From Polaromonas sp. (GTDB taxonomy: Bacteria > Pseudomonadota > Gammaproteobacteria > Burkholderiales > Burkholderiaceae_C), in NCBI RefSeq assembly GCF_029945925.1, contig NZ_JAQSDN010000033.1, positions 62,001 to 126,000 of the forward strand: DNA of 64,000 nucleotides, given 5' to 3'. The position numbers were made by a program, and so were the translations under genes. How positions within the stretch are numbered: position 1 is the first letter of the stretch; each line of letters starts with the position of its first letter. The notes under the pieces are model-generated. The model saw only the letters and a program-made list of their open reading frames with translations. It had not been told where the DNA came from and searched no databases. Positions 35,342-44,600 of this stretch are shown in pieces.

Positions 35342-36148
35342 ATGCACGTCGCCGCCCTTCAAATGGTTTCGGGGACCAGCCTCCCCGCCAACCTGGTCAT
35401 GGCCAGGCAGTTGCTGGAGCGAGCTGCCGCACAGGGCGCCGAGCTGGCGGTGCTGCCCGAGTATTTTTGCGTGATGGGTTTGAAGGACACCGACAAGCTC
35501 GCGGTGCAGGAGGCCGCCGGCGAGGGCCCGATCCAGGATTTTCTGGCCCGATCCGCGCGCGAACTGGGGCTCTGGATTGTGGGCGGCACCGTGCCGCTTG
35601 GCGCCAGCGACCGCCAGCATGTGCGCAACAGCTCGCTGGTGTATGCGTCGACGGGTCAGTGCGTCGCGCGTTACGACAAGATTCACCTGTTCCGGTTTGA
35701 CAACGGGCTGGAGCAGTACGACGAGTCGCGTGTGATTGAAAGCGGCGCAACGCCGGTGACCTTCGAGCTTCCCTCGGTCGATGGCCACTGTTACCGGGTC
35801 GGCCTGAGCGTCTGTTACGACCTGCGTTTTCCCGAGCTGTACCGGGCCATGAAGGCGGACCTGCTCCTGGTGCCCAGCGCCTTCACGCGGACCACCGGCC
35901 AGGCGCACTGGGAAGTCCTGCTGCGCGCGCGCGCGATTGAAAACCTGGCCTATGTGGTGGCTGCGGCCCAGGGGGGCGAACACGACAACGGGCGCCGCAC
36001 CTGGGGCCAGAGCCTGGTGGTCGACCCCTGGGGTGACGTGCTGGGTCAGCAGGCCCAGGGCCCCGCCGTGGTCATGGCCGAGGTGAGCGCGGACAGGTTG
36101 CGGGCGGTTCGCCTGCAGCTGCCCGCGCTGGACCACGGGGTGTTGTGA
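35342..36148 (+). CDS. carbon-nitrogen hydrolase (Nit-type amidase)
   Basis: A 268-residue nitrilase-superfamily enzyme with a complete catalytic triad: E40 in VLPEYF, K113 in ARYDKIHLF and C158 in LSVCYDLRFPELYR. The sequence is of the Nit1/Nit2 type, whose members hydrolyse deaminated glutathione or omega-amides such as alpha-ketoglutaramate in the cytoplasm. GGTVPLGA and RARAIENLAYVVAAAQGG are further family segments. AAGGAAG precedes the start, overlapping the end of yhdP, and the histidine kinase overlaps its stop by 4 bp, so all three appear to be one unit. Confidence 0.92.
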   Translation: MHVAALQMVSGTSLPANLVMARQLLERAAAQGAELAVLPEYFCVMGLKDTDKLAVQEAAGEGPIQDFLARSARELGLWIVGGTVPLGASDRQHVRNSSLVYASTGQCVARYDKIHLFRFDNGLEQYDESRVIESGATPVTFELPSVDGHCYRVGLSVCYDLRFPELYRAMKADLLLVPSAFTRTTGQAHWEVLLRARAIENLAYVVAAAQGGEHDNGRRTWGQSLVVDPWGDVLGQQAQGPAVVMAEVSADRLRAVRLQLPALDHGVL

Positions 36149-38232
36149 GCGAGCCCAGCGAACCCAGCGAAGCGGCCAGCCGCGCCGAACCGTCTCCGGA
36201 CCGGCGGCGCTGGAGCCGGCGCTGGGGTCTGTGGGCCCTGCTGGTGGCGCTGCTGCTCGGCCTGTTGTCCACGCTGGTCTGGCTCGCCGGGCGCTACGAG
36301 TCCAGCCAGGTGCAAAGCCGGCTGGAGCAGGACGCGGTGCAGACAACCACCGACATTCGCGCCGCATTGACACGCAACGTCCAGGGCATCCAGGCCTTGC
36401 AGGCCAGCAGCCCGGATCCGGCTGCATGGCGTGTGCCCGCGTCCGCGCTGCTGCACGAACACCGGGAGATGTTGCGGCTGGAGTGGCGCGATGCGGCGCT
36501 GGCGCCGGTCTCCTATGCACAAACGCCTTACCGGCCTTCGGTGTTTGAGCGGCTCGGGCGCGCCAGCGCGCAGACCGACGTCAGTTTTGCCTGCGCGGCG
36601 GCGCGCCGTTTCAGCGGCCCGGCCTATTCGAGCAGCTACTTTTTGCCGCAGGCCGATGGGCTGGGGCTGGAGGTGCTGGACATGTGCCTGCCGGTGCTGG
36701 CGGGCGGACAGCTGACGGGCTACCTGCTGGCGACCTATTCGCTGCAGGAGATCCTGTCCGAGCTGGTGGGCCGGCAGTTGGCGCGTGGTCACGGCCTGGC
36801 TTTCACCGAGGCCGACGGCACGCGCCTGGCCATGTACGGCAACCCGGCCCGCGGCAACCGCGGTTATGTCGCGCAGCAACTGCTCGATCTGCCGGGCAAC
36901 ACCATGGTTCTCCGTATGGAGCGCCAGCTCGGAACGCCGGCCCTGTTTCCCAACCTGCTGACCGCGCTGGTGGCGGCCATGTCGCTGGCGCTGGTCGCCG
37001 TGCTGGCGCTGCTCGGGCGCGACATGCGCCGGCGCCTGAAGGTCGAGCATGACCTGGCCGACGCGCTGGCCTTTCGCAAGGCCATGGAGGATTCGCTGGT
37101 CACCGGCATGCGGGCCAGGGACCTGCAGGGTCGCGTGACCTACGTGAACCCGGCCTTTTGCCAGATGGTGGGGCTGGAGGCCGGCGAGTTGCTCAAGCAC
37201 GGCACGCCGCCGCCATACTGGCCGCCCGAGCAGGTCGAGGAGTACGAGCAGCGGCAGGCGCGGCGACTGGCCGTCGGCGCCACCCTGCCGCGGGAAGGCT
37301 TCGAGTCCGTCTTCATGCGCCGGGATGGCTCGCGGTTTCCGGTGCTGATCATCGAGGCGCCGCTGATCAACGCCGTGGGCAAACAGACCGGCTGGATGAC
37401 CGCCATCCTCGACGTCAGCGAACAGCGGCGCGTCGAGGAGTTGTCGCGGGCCAGCCAGGACCGGCTGCAGGCCACGGCCAGGCTGGCCACGGTCGGCGAG
37501 ATGGCTTCGCTGCTGAGCCACGAACTGAACCAGCCGCTGGCCGCCATTTCCAGCTACGCGACCGGCTCGCTGAATTTGCTGCAAAGCGCGGTGGCCGGCG
37601 AACCGCAGCCGCCCGACAACCAGGACCTGCAGCTGGCGATGCGCCGCATTGCCGAGCAGGCCGAACGCGCCGGCAAGGTCATCAAGAGCGTGCATGACTT
37701 TGTGCGCAGGCGCGACCAGGTGCGCGAGCCCGTCACGCCGCGCGCCCTGCTCGACGCGGTGCTGCCGCTGGTCAGCCTGCAGGCCCGCAAGCTGGGGGTC
37801 CGGGTGCTGATCCAGGTGGACGAAAGCTGCGCGCCGGTGTTGTGCGACCGGACCATGGTCGAGCAGGTGCTGCTCAACCTGGCGCGCAACGGCATGCAGG
37901 CCATGCAGTCGCCGGACAAAAGCCGGCGCGCCGACAGGCTGTTGATCCTGCGCGTGCGGCCGGCGGCCTCCAATGCACACAGCCGCTGGGTGGAGTTTGC
38001 CGTGATCGACCACGGGGAAGGCATTTCGGAGGACGTGGCGCGCCAGCTGTTCACGCCCTTCTTCACGACCAAGGCCGAGGGCATGGGCCTGGGGCTGAGC
38101 CTGTGCCGCACGGTGATCGAGCAGCACGGCGGGTTTCTTGGTTTTGCGGCGGGCCAGCCTCAGGGTACGATTTTCACCTTTACATTGCCGGCTGCGGTCA
38201 CCGCCGTCGCGGTCGCCGAAGTGTCCGCCTGA
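36145..38232 (+). CDS. PAS-domain sensor histidine kinase
   Basis: A 695-residue membrane kinase with GTG start 36145 overlapping the amidase stop. TM1 is at about 32-52 (WALLVALLLGLLSTLVWLAG), a periplasmic sensor region of about 220 residues follows, TM2 at about 272-292 (LTALVAAMSLALVAVLALLG), then a PAS domain (residues 310-430: LQGRVTYVNPAFCQMVG). The kinase core has H459 in LLSHELNQPLA, N-box LLNLARNGMQAM, G1 DHGEGI and G2 GMGLGLSLC. This layout is that of DctS/FixL/TtrS-like kinases with a FixJ-type partner, which follows 26 bp downstream. Its signal is unknown; a carboxylate ligand is a guess from the DctS resemblance. Confidence 0.92.
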   Translation: MSEPSEPSEAASRAEPSPDRRRWSRRWGLWALLVALLLGLLSTLVWLAGRYESSQVQSRLEQDAVQTTTDIRAALTRNVQGIQALQASSPDPAAWRVPASALLHEHREMLRLEWRDAALAPVSYAQTPYRPSVFERLGRASAQTDVSFACAAARRFSGPAYSSSYFLPQADGLGLEVLDMCLPVLAGGQLTGYLLATYSLQEILSELVGRQLARGHGLAFTEADGTRLAMYGNPARGNRGYVAQQLLDLPGNTMVLRMERQLGTPALFPNLLTALVAAMSLALVAVLALLGRDMRRRLKVEHDLADALAFRKAMEDSLVTGMRARDLQGRVTYVNPAFCQMVGLEAGELLKHGTPPPYWPPEQVEEYEQRQARRLAVGATLPREGFESVFMRRDGSRFPVLIIEAPLINAVGKQTGWMTAILDVSEQRRVEELSRASQDRLQATARLATVGEMASLLSHELNQPLAAISSYATGSLNLLQSAVAGEPQPPDNQDLQLAMRRIAEQAERAGKVIKSVHDFVRRRDQVREPVTPRALLDAVLPLVSLQARKLGVRVLIQVDESCAPVLCDRTMVEQVLLNLARNGMQAMQSPDKSRRADRLLILRVRPAASNAHSRWVEFAVIDHGEGISEDVARQLFTPFFTTKAEGMGLGLSLCRTVIEQHGGFLGFAAGQPQGTIFTFTLPAAVTAVAVAEVSA

Positions 38233-38258
38233 AAACCCGCCTGCGGGAAGGAATAGCC

Positions 38259-38885
38259 ATGGAACCCATCCAGAATGCCACGGTCTACATCGTGGATGAC
38301 GATGCCAGCGTGCGCGAGGCGCTGGCCTGGTTGCTGCGTTCGCGGCGCCTGACCAGCGAGACGTTTGCCAGCGCCGAGGCATTCGACGAGCGGATCTCAG
38401 GGGGGTTCGCCATCGCCACGCCCTCGTGTGCCCTGCTCGATGTGCGCATGGGCGGCATGAGCGGGCTGGCCATGTTCGAAAAGCTGATCGGGTATGGCCT
38501 GCTGCCCACCCTGCCGGTGATTTTTCTTACCGGTCACGCCGACGTGCCGACCGCGGTCGATGCCGTCAAGCGGGGTGCTTTCGATTTTTGCGAGAAGCCC
38601 TTTTCCGACAATCTGCTGGTGGACCGCATCGAGCAGGCGTTGATGCAGTCGGCAGCGGCGCTGGCCGATCTCAGCAAGCACACCGGCCTGCATGCGCGCC
38701 TCGAAGGCCTGACGGAGCGTGAGCGCGACGTCATGAAGCTGGTCGTGGAGGGCTTGCCGAACAAGCTGGTGGCCGACCAGCTCGACATCAGCGTGCGGAC
38801 GGTGGAAGTGCACCGGGCCCGGGTTTTTGACAAAATGCAGGTAAAGTCGGCAGTGGAGCTGGCGAATCTGCTCCGTAATTTATAG
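38259..38885 (+). CDS. FixJ-type response regulator (receiver + LuxR HTH)
   Basis: A 208-residue regulator. Receiver: VYIVDDDASVREAL acidic pocket (D13-D15), phosphoacceptor D61 in CALLDVRMGG, T in FLTGHAD and K in FCEKPFSD. The HTH LuxR domain is LTERERDVMKLVVEGLPNKLVADQLDI and TVEVHRARVFDKM. It is the partner of the upstream kinase; FixJ/DctR-type regulators activate transcription when phosphorylated. A good GGGAAGG site precedes ATG 38259. The target genes are not obvious from the neighbours. Confidence 0.94.
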   Translation: MEPIQNATVYIVDDDASVREALAWLLRSRRLTSETFASAEAFDERISGGFAIATPSCALLDVRMGGMSGLAMFEKLIGYGLLPTLPVIFLTGHADVPTAVDAVKRGAFDFCEKPFSDNLLVDRIEQALMQSAAALADLSKHTGLHARLEGLTERERDVMKLVVEGLPNKLVADQLDISVRTVEVHRARVFDKMQVKSAVELANLLRNL

Positions 38886-38887
38886 CG

Positions 38888-39037
38888 TTAAGGCGAATCC
38901 CCGGGTTTTTCCGGTGGTGCCTCGCGCTGGGCATCGCTTTTGAGTTCGCCCTTGTTGCGGCCGGAGAACATCGTCCACCAGACAATGAAGACCAGAATGA
39001 GCAAGGCCCCCAGGGCTTCGAGTAAAAGTAAGGCCAT
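38888..39037 (-). CDS. small single-pass membrane protein
   Basis: A 49-residue protein: MALLLLEALGALLILVFIVW is one TM helix, then WTMFSGRNKGEL and a polar acidic tail. I have seen close relatives in many Comamonadaceae genomes (from memory); the function is unknown. Its ATG (39035-39037) overlaps by two bases with the ATG of mltA on the other strand (39036-39038), so the two starts face away from one another at the same site. It converges with the response regulator at only a 2-bp gap. Confidence 0.7.
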   Translation of the reverse strand: MALLLLEALGALLILVFIVWWTMFSGRNKGELKSDAQREAPPEKPGDSP

Positions 39038-40193
39038 GACTGTTTTTCCCCGGATAACACCGACACTTGTCATTATCGCCGCCGTGCTGGGCCTGGTGTC
39101 CTGCGCAACAGCGCCCGTGCCTGCACCCCCCCTGCCTTCGGCGCCGGCCGCCGCCAGCGTGCCTGCGCGTCCCGGGTCAGGCGCAGAGGCGGGCGCCATG
39201 GTGCGCGGCAAGAGCCGCTGGGTGCCGGTGGCCTGGAGCGAACTGCCGGGGTTTGAAAATGACGCGCTGTTTGAGGCCTGGAACGCCTGGCTCAAAAGCT
39301 GTGAGCGGCCCGGACCGGTGTTTGCACCGCTGTGTGGCGAGGTGCGGCGCCTGAGCATTGCGACAGGGCAAGAGCAGCGCGCCTGGATGGTGGGCCGGCT
39401 GCAACCTTACCGGGTCGAAACCCTGCAAGGCACGGCCGAGGGACTGCTCACCAGCTATTACGAACCCGTGCTCAGGGCCAGCCGGCAGCCCGGCGCCGCT
39501 TACCCGGTGCCGCTGTACCAGCCCCCGGCCGGTCTGGGCAGCCGCAAGCCCTGGTACACCCGGCAGGAAATCGAGACGCTGCCCGAGGCGCAGGCCGCAC
39601 TGCGCGGGCGGGAGATCGCCTGGCTGGCCGATCCGATTGATGCGATGTCGCTGCACATCCAGGGCTCGGGCCGGCTGGCCCTCACCGACGCCGGTGGTGC
39701 GCAGCGTACCGTGCGTGTTGCATTCGCCGGCTCCAACGACCAGCCTTTTCGCAGCATCACCCAGTGGCTGATGGAGCAGGGCCAGGGCCGGATGAACGCG
39801 CCCTGGACCGAATCCACCAAGGTTTGGGCGGCGCAAAATCCGCAGCGCGTGTCGCAACTGTTGTGGAGCAACCCGCGGTATATCTTTTTCCGTGAAGAAA
39901 CCCTGAGCGAGATGGACGCGGCCTACGGCCCGCGCGGCGCCCAAGGCGTGCCGCTGACGCCGGGCCGTTCGATCGCCGTGGACCGGGAGAGCATTCCCTA
40001 CGGCACCCCGGTCTGGCTGGCCTCGCGCGGCGCGGCGGCAGACCTGCAAAAACTCGTGATCGCGCAGGACACGGGCAGCGCCATTGTGGGTGCCGTGCGG
40101 GCCGACTATTTTGCCGGGACGGGGCCGCAGGCCGGCGAGCTGGCCAGCCGGGTGAGCCAGCCTTTGCGCCTGTGGGTGTTGTGGCCCAAATGA
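39036..40193 (+). CDS. mltA: membrane-bound lytic murein transglycosylase A
   Basis: A 385-residue lipoprotein: signal FPRITPTLVIIAAVLGLVSCATA (lipobox LVSC). The MltA domain has GLLTSYYEPVLRASRQP, IAWLADPIDAMSLHIQGSGRL, and the 3D barrel (LTPGRSIAVDRESIPYGTPVWL, IAQDTGSAIVGAVRADYF) with catalytic Asp in the DTG region. It cleaves peptidoglycan glycan strands to 1,6-anhydro products at the outer membrane. ATG 39036 has GTAAGG before it; codons further upstream lie over the antisense small gene. The MliC-like gene overlaps its stop by 4 bp. Confidence 0.94.
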   Translation: MTVFPRITPTLVIIAAVLGLVSCATAPVPAPPLPSAPAAASVPARPGSGAEAGAMVRGKSRWVPVAWSELPGFENDALFEAWNAWLKSCERPGPVFAPLCGEVRRLSIATGQEQRAWMVGRLQPYRVETLQGTAEGLLTSYYEPVLRASRQPGAAYPVPLYQPPAGLGSRKPWYTRQEIETLPEAQAALRGREIAWLADPIDAMSLHIQGSGRLALTDAGGAQRTVRVAFAGSNDQPFRSITQWLMEQGQGRMNAPWTESTKVWAAQNPQRVSQLLWSNPRYIFFREETLSEMDAAYGPRGAQGVPLTPGRSIAVDRESIPYGTPVWLASRGAAADLQKLVIAQDTGSAIVGAVRADYFAGTGPQAGELASRVSQPLRLWVLWPK

Positions 40194-40543
40194 GCCTGCC
40201 GCCCACCTTTCTTCCCCGCTGCAGCCTGCTGCTCGCTGCGCTTGCCTTGCTCTCGGCTTGCGCCGCCACCGGCACCGGATCAGTGGCCGCGCGTTACCGC
40301 TGTGAACATGGCATTGACTTCAGCGTGAGGTTTGTGGATGACAGCGCGCTGATCGAGAGTTCGCGCGCCTCCGACGTGCTTTTCCGCGACGCAGGCGGGC
40401 AAGGCGCCTCGCAGACCGTGTACAGCAACACGCGTATGCGCGCCGAGTTTGGCCTGGGTTCGGGCGGGCGTGAGGCGGTGCTGCGCTACCCGCTGCTGCC
40501 GCTGGTGGCGCGCTGCGTGCGGGATGGAAAAGAAGCCTCCTAA
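40190..40543 (+). CDS. MliC-like lysozyme inhibitor lipoprotein
   Basis: A 117-residue protein with lipoprotein signal LLLAALALLSACAATG (lipobox LSAC) and a small beta-rich domain of MliC type: YRCEHGIDFSVRFVDDSA, VYSNTRMRAEFGLGSGGREA, LRY and VARC, with the two conserved Cys (RCE and ARC) positioned for a disulfide. MliC proteins block host C-type lysozyme in the periplasm or outer membrane. Start ATG 40190 overlaps the mltA stop (ATGA), placing a murein hydrolase and a lysozyme inhibitor in one unit. Confidence 0.82.
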   Translation: MSLPPTFLPRCSLLLAALALLSACAATGTGSVAARYRCEHGIDFSVRFVDDSALIESSRASDVLFRDAGGQGASQTVYSNTRMRAEFGLGSGGREAVLRYPLLPLVARCVRDGKEAS

Positions 40544-40680
40544 CGCAGCGAGATCCGCAGCTGCACCGTCAACGCCGACCAGTTTGCCGACTGCGTGCGC
40601 AGGCGCCCAGGTTTCGGGATTCGCGGCCGTCGCGCACCTGCCGGACTTCGATCTGCAGATGGCGCATCAGCAGGCTTGAT

Positions 40681-40745
40681 TTGCTATTAATTCAGGAGCT
40701 GCTTGCGCAAGTGCAGCAAGGGCTGGAGCCATAAAAAGCACTGAA
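40681..40745 (+). repeat. dispersed repeat family B, copy 5
   Basis: ttgctattaattcaggagct, gcttgcgcaagtgcagc and aagggctggagccataaaa: a full copy in the 251-bp gap between the MliC-like gene and the Lrp gene. The rest of that gap shows no further feature. Confidence 0.8.
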
Positions 40746-40794
40746 AACATGGATGAAACGGCGAGCGGGCGGCATCCACGCAGGGCGCGGGCGG

Positions 40795-41280
40795 TCAGGG
40801 TGTCTTGTCTGACAAATGGCCCAGCGGCAGCACGCTGCTGGACTTGATCTCGCCCAGGGAAAAGCTGGTGTGCATATCCTTCACATTGGGCAGGTTCAGC
40901 AGGCTTTTCAGAGCGAAGCGCGAGAAGCTGTCCAGGTCCCGGGCCACCACCTGCAACTCGAAGGTTCCGGTGCCGCTGATGTAGTGACAGGCGATGATCT
41001 CAGGCAATTTGCGGATGGCTTCCTCCATCGCGCTGGTCGCATCGCCCGTGTTGCGATCCGCATCCAGGCGCACAAAAGCCAGCACGCCCAGGCCGATCTT
41101 GTGGCGGTCTATCTCCGCGCGGTAACCCTTGATGAAGCCGCCGTCCTCCAGTGCCCTGACGCGCCGCCAGCAGGGTGCGGCGCTCAGGCCGACGCGGGTG
41201 CTGAGTTCGGCATTGCTCAAGCGGCCGTCGGTCTGCAATTCATGCAGGATCGCGAGGTCAAACTTGTCGAGTGTTTTCAT
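40795..41280 (-). CDS. Lrp/AsnC family transcriptional regulator
   Basis: A 161-residue regulator starting MKTLDKFDLAILHELQTDGRLSNAELSTRVGLSAAPCWRRVRALEDGG, the AsnC-type winged HTH, followed by the RAM ligand domain (LGVLAFVRLD, IIACHYISGTGTFELQVVARDLDSF). It is divergent from the indolepyruvate ferredoxin oxidoreductase, so it probably senses an amino acid and controls that catabolic gene. ATG 41280 is preferred; upstream codons lie in the intergenic region. Confidence 0.93.
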   Translation of the reverse strand: MKTLDKFDLAILHELQTDGRLSNAELSTRVGLSAAPCWRRVRALEDGGFIKGYRAEIDRHKIGLGVLAFVRLDADRNTGDATSAMEEAIRKLPEIIACHYISGTGTFELQVVARDLDSFSRFALKSLLNLPNVKDMHTSFSLGEIKSSSVLPLGHLSDKTP

Positions 41281-41296
41281 GGGTGGCAATTTTAAG

Positions 41297-41311
41297 CAAG
41301 AATCTTTCTTG
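41297..41311. promoter_or_regulatory. inverted repeat in the lrp/IOR divergent region, candidate Lrp operator
   Basis: CAAGAA-TCT-TTCTTG, perfect 6-bp arms, 17-31 bp upstream of the Lrp start. A 5-bp inverted repeat (CACCC/GGGTG) lies at 41389-41403, nearer the oxidoreductase. Confidence 0.45.
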
Positions 41312-41457
41312 AAACGCGTTAAACAAGGGGTAAAAAGCAAAGACTTATCTGGCCATCGAGCCTACACTTTGCTCTTATATAGAGGCATCACCCTATCCGG
41401 GTGTGAGCCTTTTCGCGCTGCCCAAAAGGCGGTGTCAGCCCCACGACTGGAGACAAG

Positions 41458-41619
41458 ATGAACGCCCCCCTTCCCGAACACATCCGCAAGGCATTGGAAA
41501 CGGTGACCTTGGATGAAAATCTGCAAAGCGGATTTCGCCGCAGGCACAAATATGCAGGCGGCGCAGCCGGCTGTGCTGTATTTGGCGTCGAGCCGGCCAT
41601 TCGTGGAGTCGCAGCATGA
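41458..41619 (+). CDS. 53-codon ORF repeating the N-terminus of the next gene (leader peptide or remnant)
   Basis: ATG 41458 has a good GGAG site 5 nt upstream. Its first 19 residues, MNAPLPEHIRKALETVTLD, are identical to those of the oxidoreductase starting at 41616, yet 13 of the 18 codons after Met differ, all synonymously. After residue 20 it diverges into an Arg/Gly/Ala-rich sequence without similarity that I can see, and its TGA overlaps the next ATG (ATGA), so translation is coupled. It may be the remnant of a paralogous oxidoreductase gene or a regulatory leader; I cannot tell. Confidence 0.55.
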   Translation: MNAPLPEHIRKALETVTLDENLQSGFRRRHKYAGGAAGCAVFGVEPAIRGVAA

Positions 41620-44600
41620 ATGCCCCGCTACCAGAGCACATCCGCAAGGCGCTCGAGACCGTCACGCTCGACGACAAATACAGTCTCGATTACGGTCAGG
41701 CCTTCATGAGCGGCGTCCAGGCCCTCGTCAAGCTGCCCATGCTGCAGCGCCAGCGCGACGCCTTGCTGGGCAAAAACACCGCGGGCTTCATCAGCGGTTA
41801 CCGCGGTTCGCCACTCGGTGGTTACGACCAGGCCTTGTGGAAAGCTTCGAGCTACCTGAAGGTACAGAACATCGTGTTCCAGCCGGGCGTCAATGAAGAA
41901 CTCGCCGCCACGGCCCTGTGGGGCACACAGCAACTCGGCTTTTCGCCACCGGGCACCAACAAGTTCGACGGCGTGTTCGGCATCTGGTACGGCAAGGGGC
42001 CGGGCGTGGACCGTTGTTCCGACGTGTTCAAACACGCCAACATGGCCGGCACCACACCCTGGGGCGGCGTGATTGCCGTGGCCGGCGATGACCATGTGGC
42101 CAAAAGCTCCACCGCCGCGCACCAGAGCGACCATATCTTCAAGGCCTGCGGCCTGCCGGTTTTTTTCCCGACCAACGTGCAGGAAATCCTGGACCTGGGC
42201 GTGCATGCGTTTGCCATGAGCCGCTTTTCCGGCGTCTGGGCCGGCATGAAGACCATCCAGGAAATTGTCGAATCCAGCGCCACCGCGATGATCGACCCCG
42301 AGCGTGTGCAGATCAAGCTGCCGACCGACTTCCAGATGCCGCCTGGCGGCGTGCACATCCGCTGGCCCGACGCGGCGCTGGACCAGGAGGCGCGCCTGTT
42401 CGATTACAAATGGTATGCCGCGCTGGCCTACATCCGCGCCAACCGGCTGAACTACAACGTGATCGAAGGCCCGAACGACCGCTTTGGCATCATCGCCAGC
42501 GGCAAGGCCTACAACGACACCCGCCAGGCCCTGATCGACCTGGGCCTGGACGACGCCACCTGTCGCCAGCTCGGCATCCGCCTGCACAAGGTGGGTGTGG
42601 TCTGGCCGCTGGAAGCGCAGGGCACGCGCGAGTTCGCGACCGGCCTGCGCGAGATCCTGGTGGTCGAGGAAAAACGGCAGGTCATCGAGTACCAGCTCAA
42701 GGAAGAACTTTACAACTGGCGCGCCGATGTGCGCCCCAACATCTACGGCAAGTTCAACGAGGTGGATGGCGACTTCAGCGGCGGCGAATGGTCCATGCCC
42801 AACCCGACGGCCAACACCCTGCTGCGTGCCAACGCCGACCTGTCGCCCGCGTTGATTGCCAAGGCGATTGCGCAGCGTGTTCGCAAGCTGGGCCTGGACA
42901 GCGACATGACGGCGCGCATCGACGCGCAGCTGGCGATTCTGGAAGCCAAGGAACGCTCACTGCAGGTGCTGGAAGTCAAGGCCGACCGCCAGCCCTGGTT
43001 TTGCTCGGGCTGTCCGCACAACACCTCGACCAAGGTGCCTGAGGGCTCGCGTGCGATGGCCGGCATCGGCTGCCACTTCATGGCGCTGTGGATGGACCGC
43101 AGCACGTCGGGCTTCACCCAGATGGGCGGCGAGGGCGTGCCCTGGGTCGGCCAGCAGCCGTTCACGACCGACCAGCATATCTTTGCCAACCTCGGTGACG
43201 GCACCTACTTTCACAGCGGCTCGCTGGCTGTGCGCCAGTCGATTGCCTCGGGTGTGAACATCACCTACAAGATTCTCTACAACGACGCGGTGGCCATGAC
43301 CGGCGGCCAGCAGATCGGCGAGCGGCCGGAAGGCCTCTCGGTGGTGCAGATTGCCCAGTCCATGCGGGCCGAAGGCGCGGCCAAAATCGTCGTGGTGACC
43401 GACGAGCCAGAAAAATACGACGGTGTGGCATTGGCCGAGGGTGTGACGGTGCATCACCGCGACGAGCTCGACGCCATCCAGCGGCAGTTCCGCGAGATCA
43501 AGGGCACCACGGTCATCATTTACGACCAGACCTGCGCCACGGAAAAGCGCCGGCGCCGCAAGCGCGGCACCATGATTGACCCGGCCAAACGCGTGGTCAT
43601 CAACGAGCTGGTCTGTGAAGGCTGCGGCGACTGCGGCGTGCAGTCCAACTGCCTGAGCGTGGAGCCGCTGGAGACCGAGTTCGGCCGCAAGCGCCAGATC
43701 AACCAGTCCACCTGCAACAAGGACATGTCCTGCCTCAAGGGCTTCTGCCCCAGTTTCGTGACTGTCGAGGGCGGACAACTCAAGAAGAAGGCCAAGGGCA
43801 AGGCGGCTTCACCGTTTGAGATGGGTGCCTTGCCGGAGCCGCAGATTCCCGCGACACAAGGCGTCAACGGCGCTGTCTGGGGCATCGTGGTGGCCGGCGT
43901 CGGCGGCACAGGCGTCATCACCATCGGCCAGTTGCTGGGCATGGCCGGACACATTGAAGGCAAGGGCATCGTCACGCAGGATGCCGGCGGCCTGGCACAA
44001 AAAGGCGGCGCCACCTGGAGCCATGTGCTGATAGGCGCGAGCCAGGACGATATCCGCACCACACGTGTCGGCATGGCCGGCGCCGACCTGATCATTGGCT
44101 GCGACCCCATTGTGGCGGCCGGCAAGGAAACGGTGCTGCGCATGCGCGAGGGCCGCACCCATGTGGCGCTCAATTCCCACAGCACGCCGACGGCGGCGTT
44201 TGTGCACAACGCGAACTGGCAGAACCCGGCCGAGGCCTGCGCCGCGGAGATTGTCAAAGCCGTGGGTGTGGCCGGTGTCGGTGCCTTCAATGCCGACGCA
44301 GCGTCCATCAAGCTGATGGGCGACAGCATTTACACCAACCCGATGCTGCTGGGCTACGCCTGGCAAAAGGGATGGATCCCGCTGGAATACGCGTCACTGA
44401 TGCGTGCCATCGAGCTCAATGCCGTCGCGGTGGACAACAACAAGACTGCCTTTGAATGGGGCCGCCGCGCAGCCCACGACCTGACTTCGGTGGAAAAGCT
44501 GTTTGCCTCCGCGCAGGTCATCAGCATGCCGGCGCCGCGCCAGGGCCTGCCGGAGCTGGTGGCGCGCCGCGTGGCCTTTCTGACGGATTACCAGAATGCG

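Noticed and set aside
36046..38382. 778-codon minus-strand frame opposite the histidine kinase
   Set aside because: Shadow frame; the kinase has all catalytic boxes on the plus strand.
41458..41619. Alternative start making the oxidoreductase longer
   Set aside because: The upstream ATG is in another frame (41458 versus 41616 differ by 158 bp) and ends at 41619, so it cannot be an extension.
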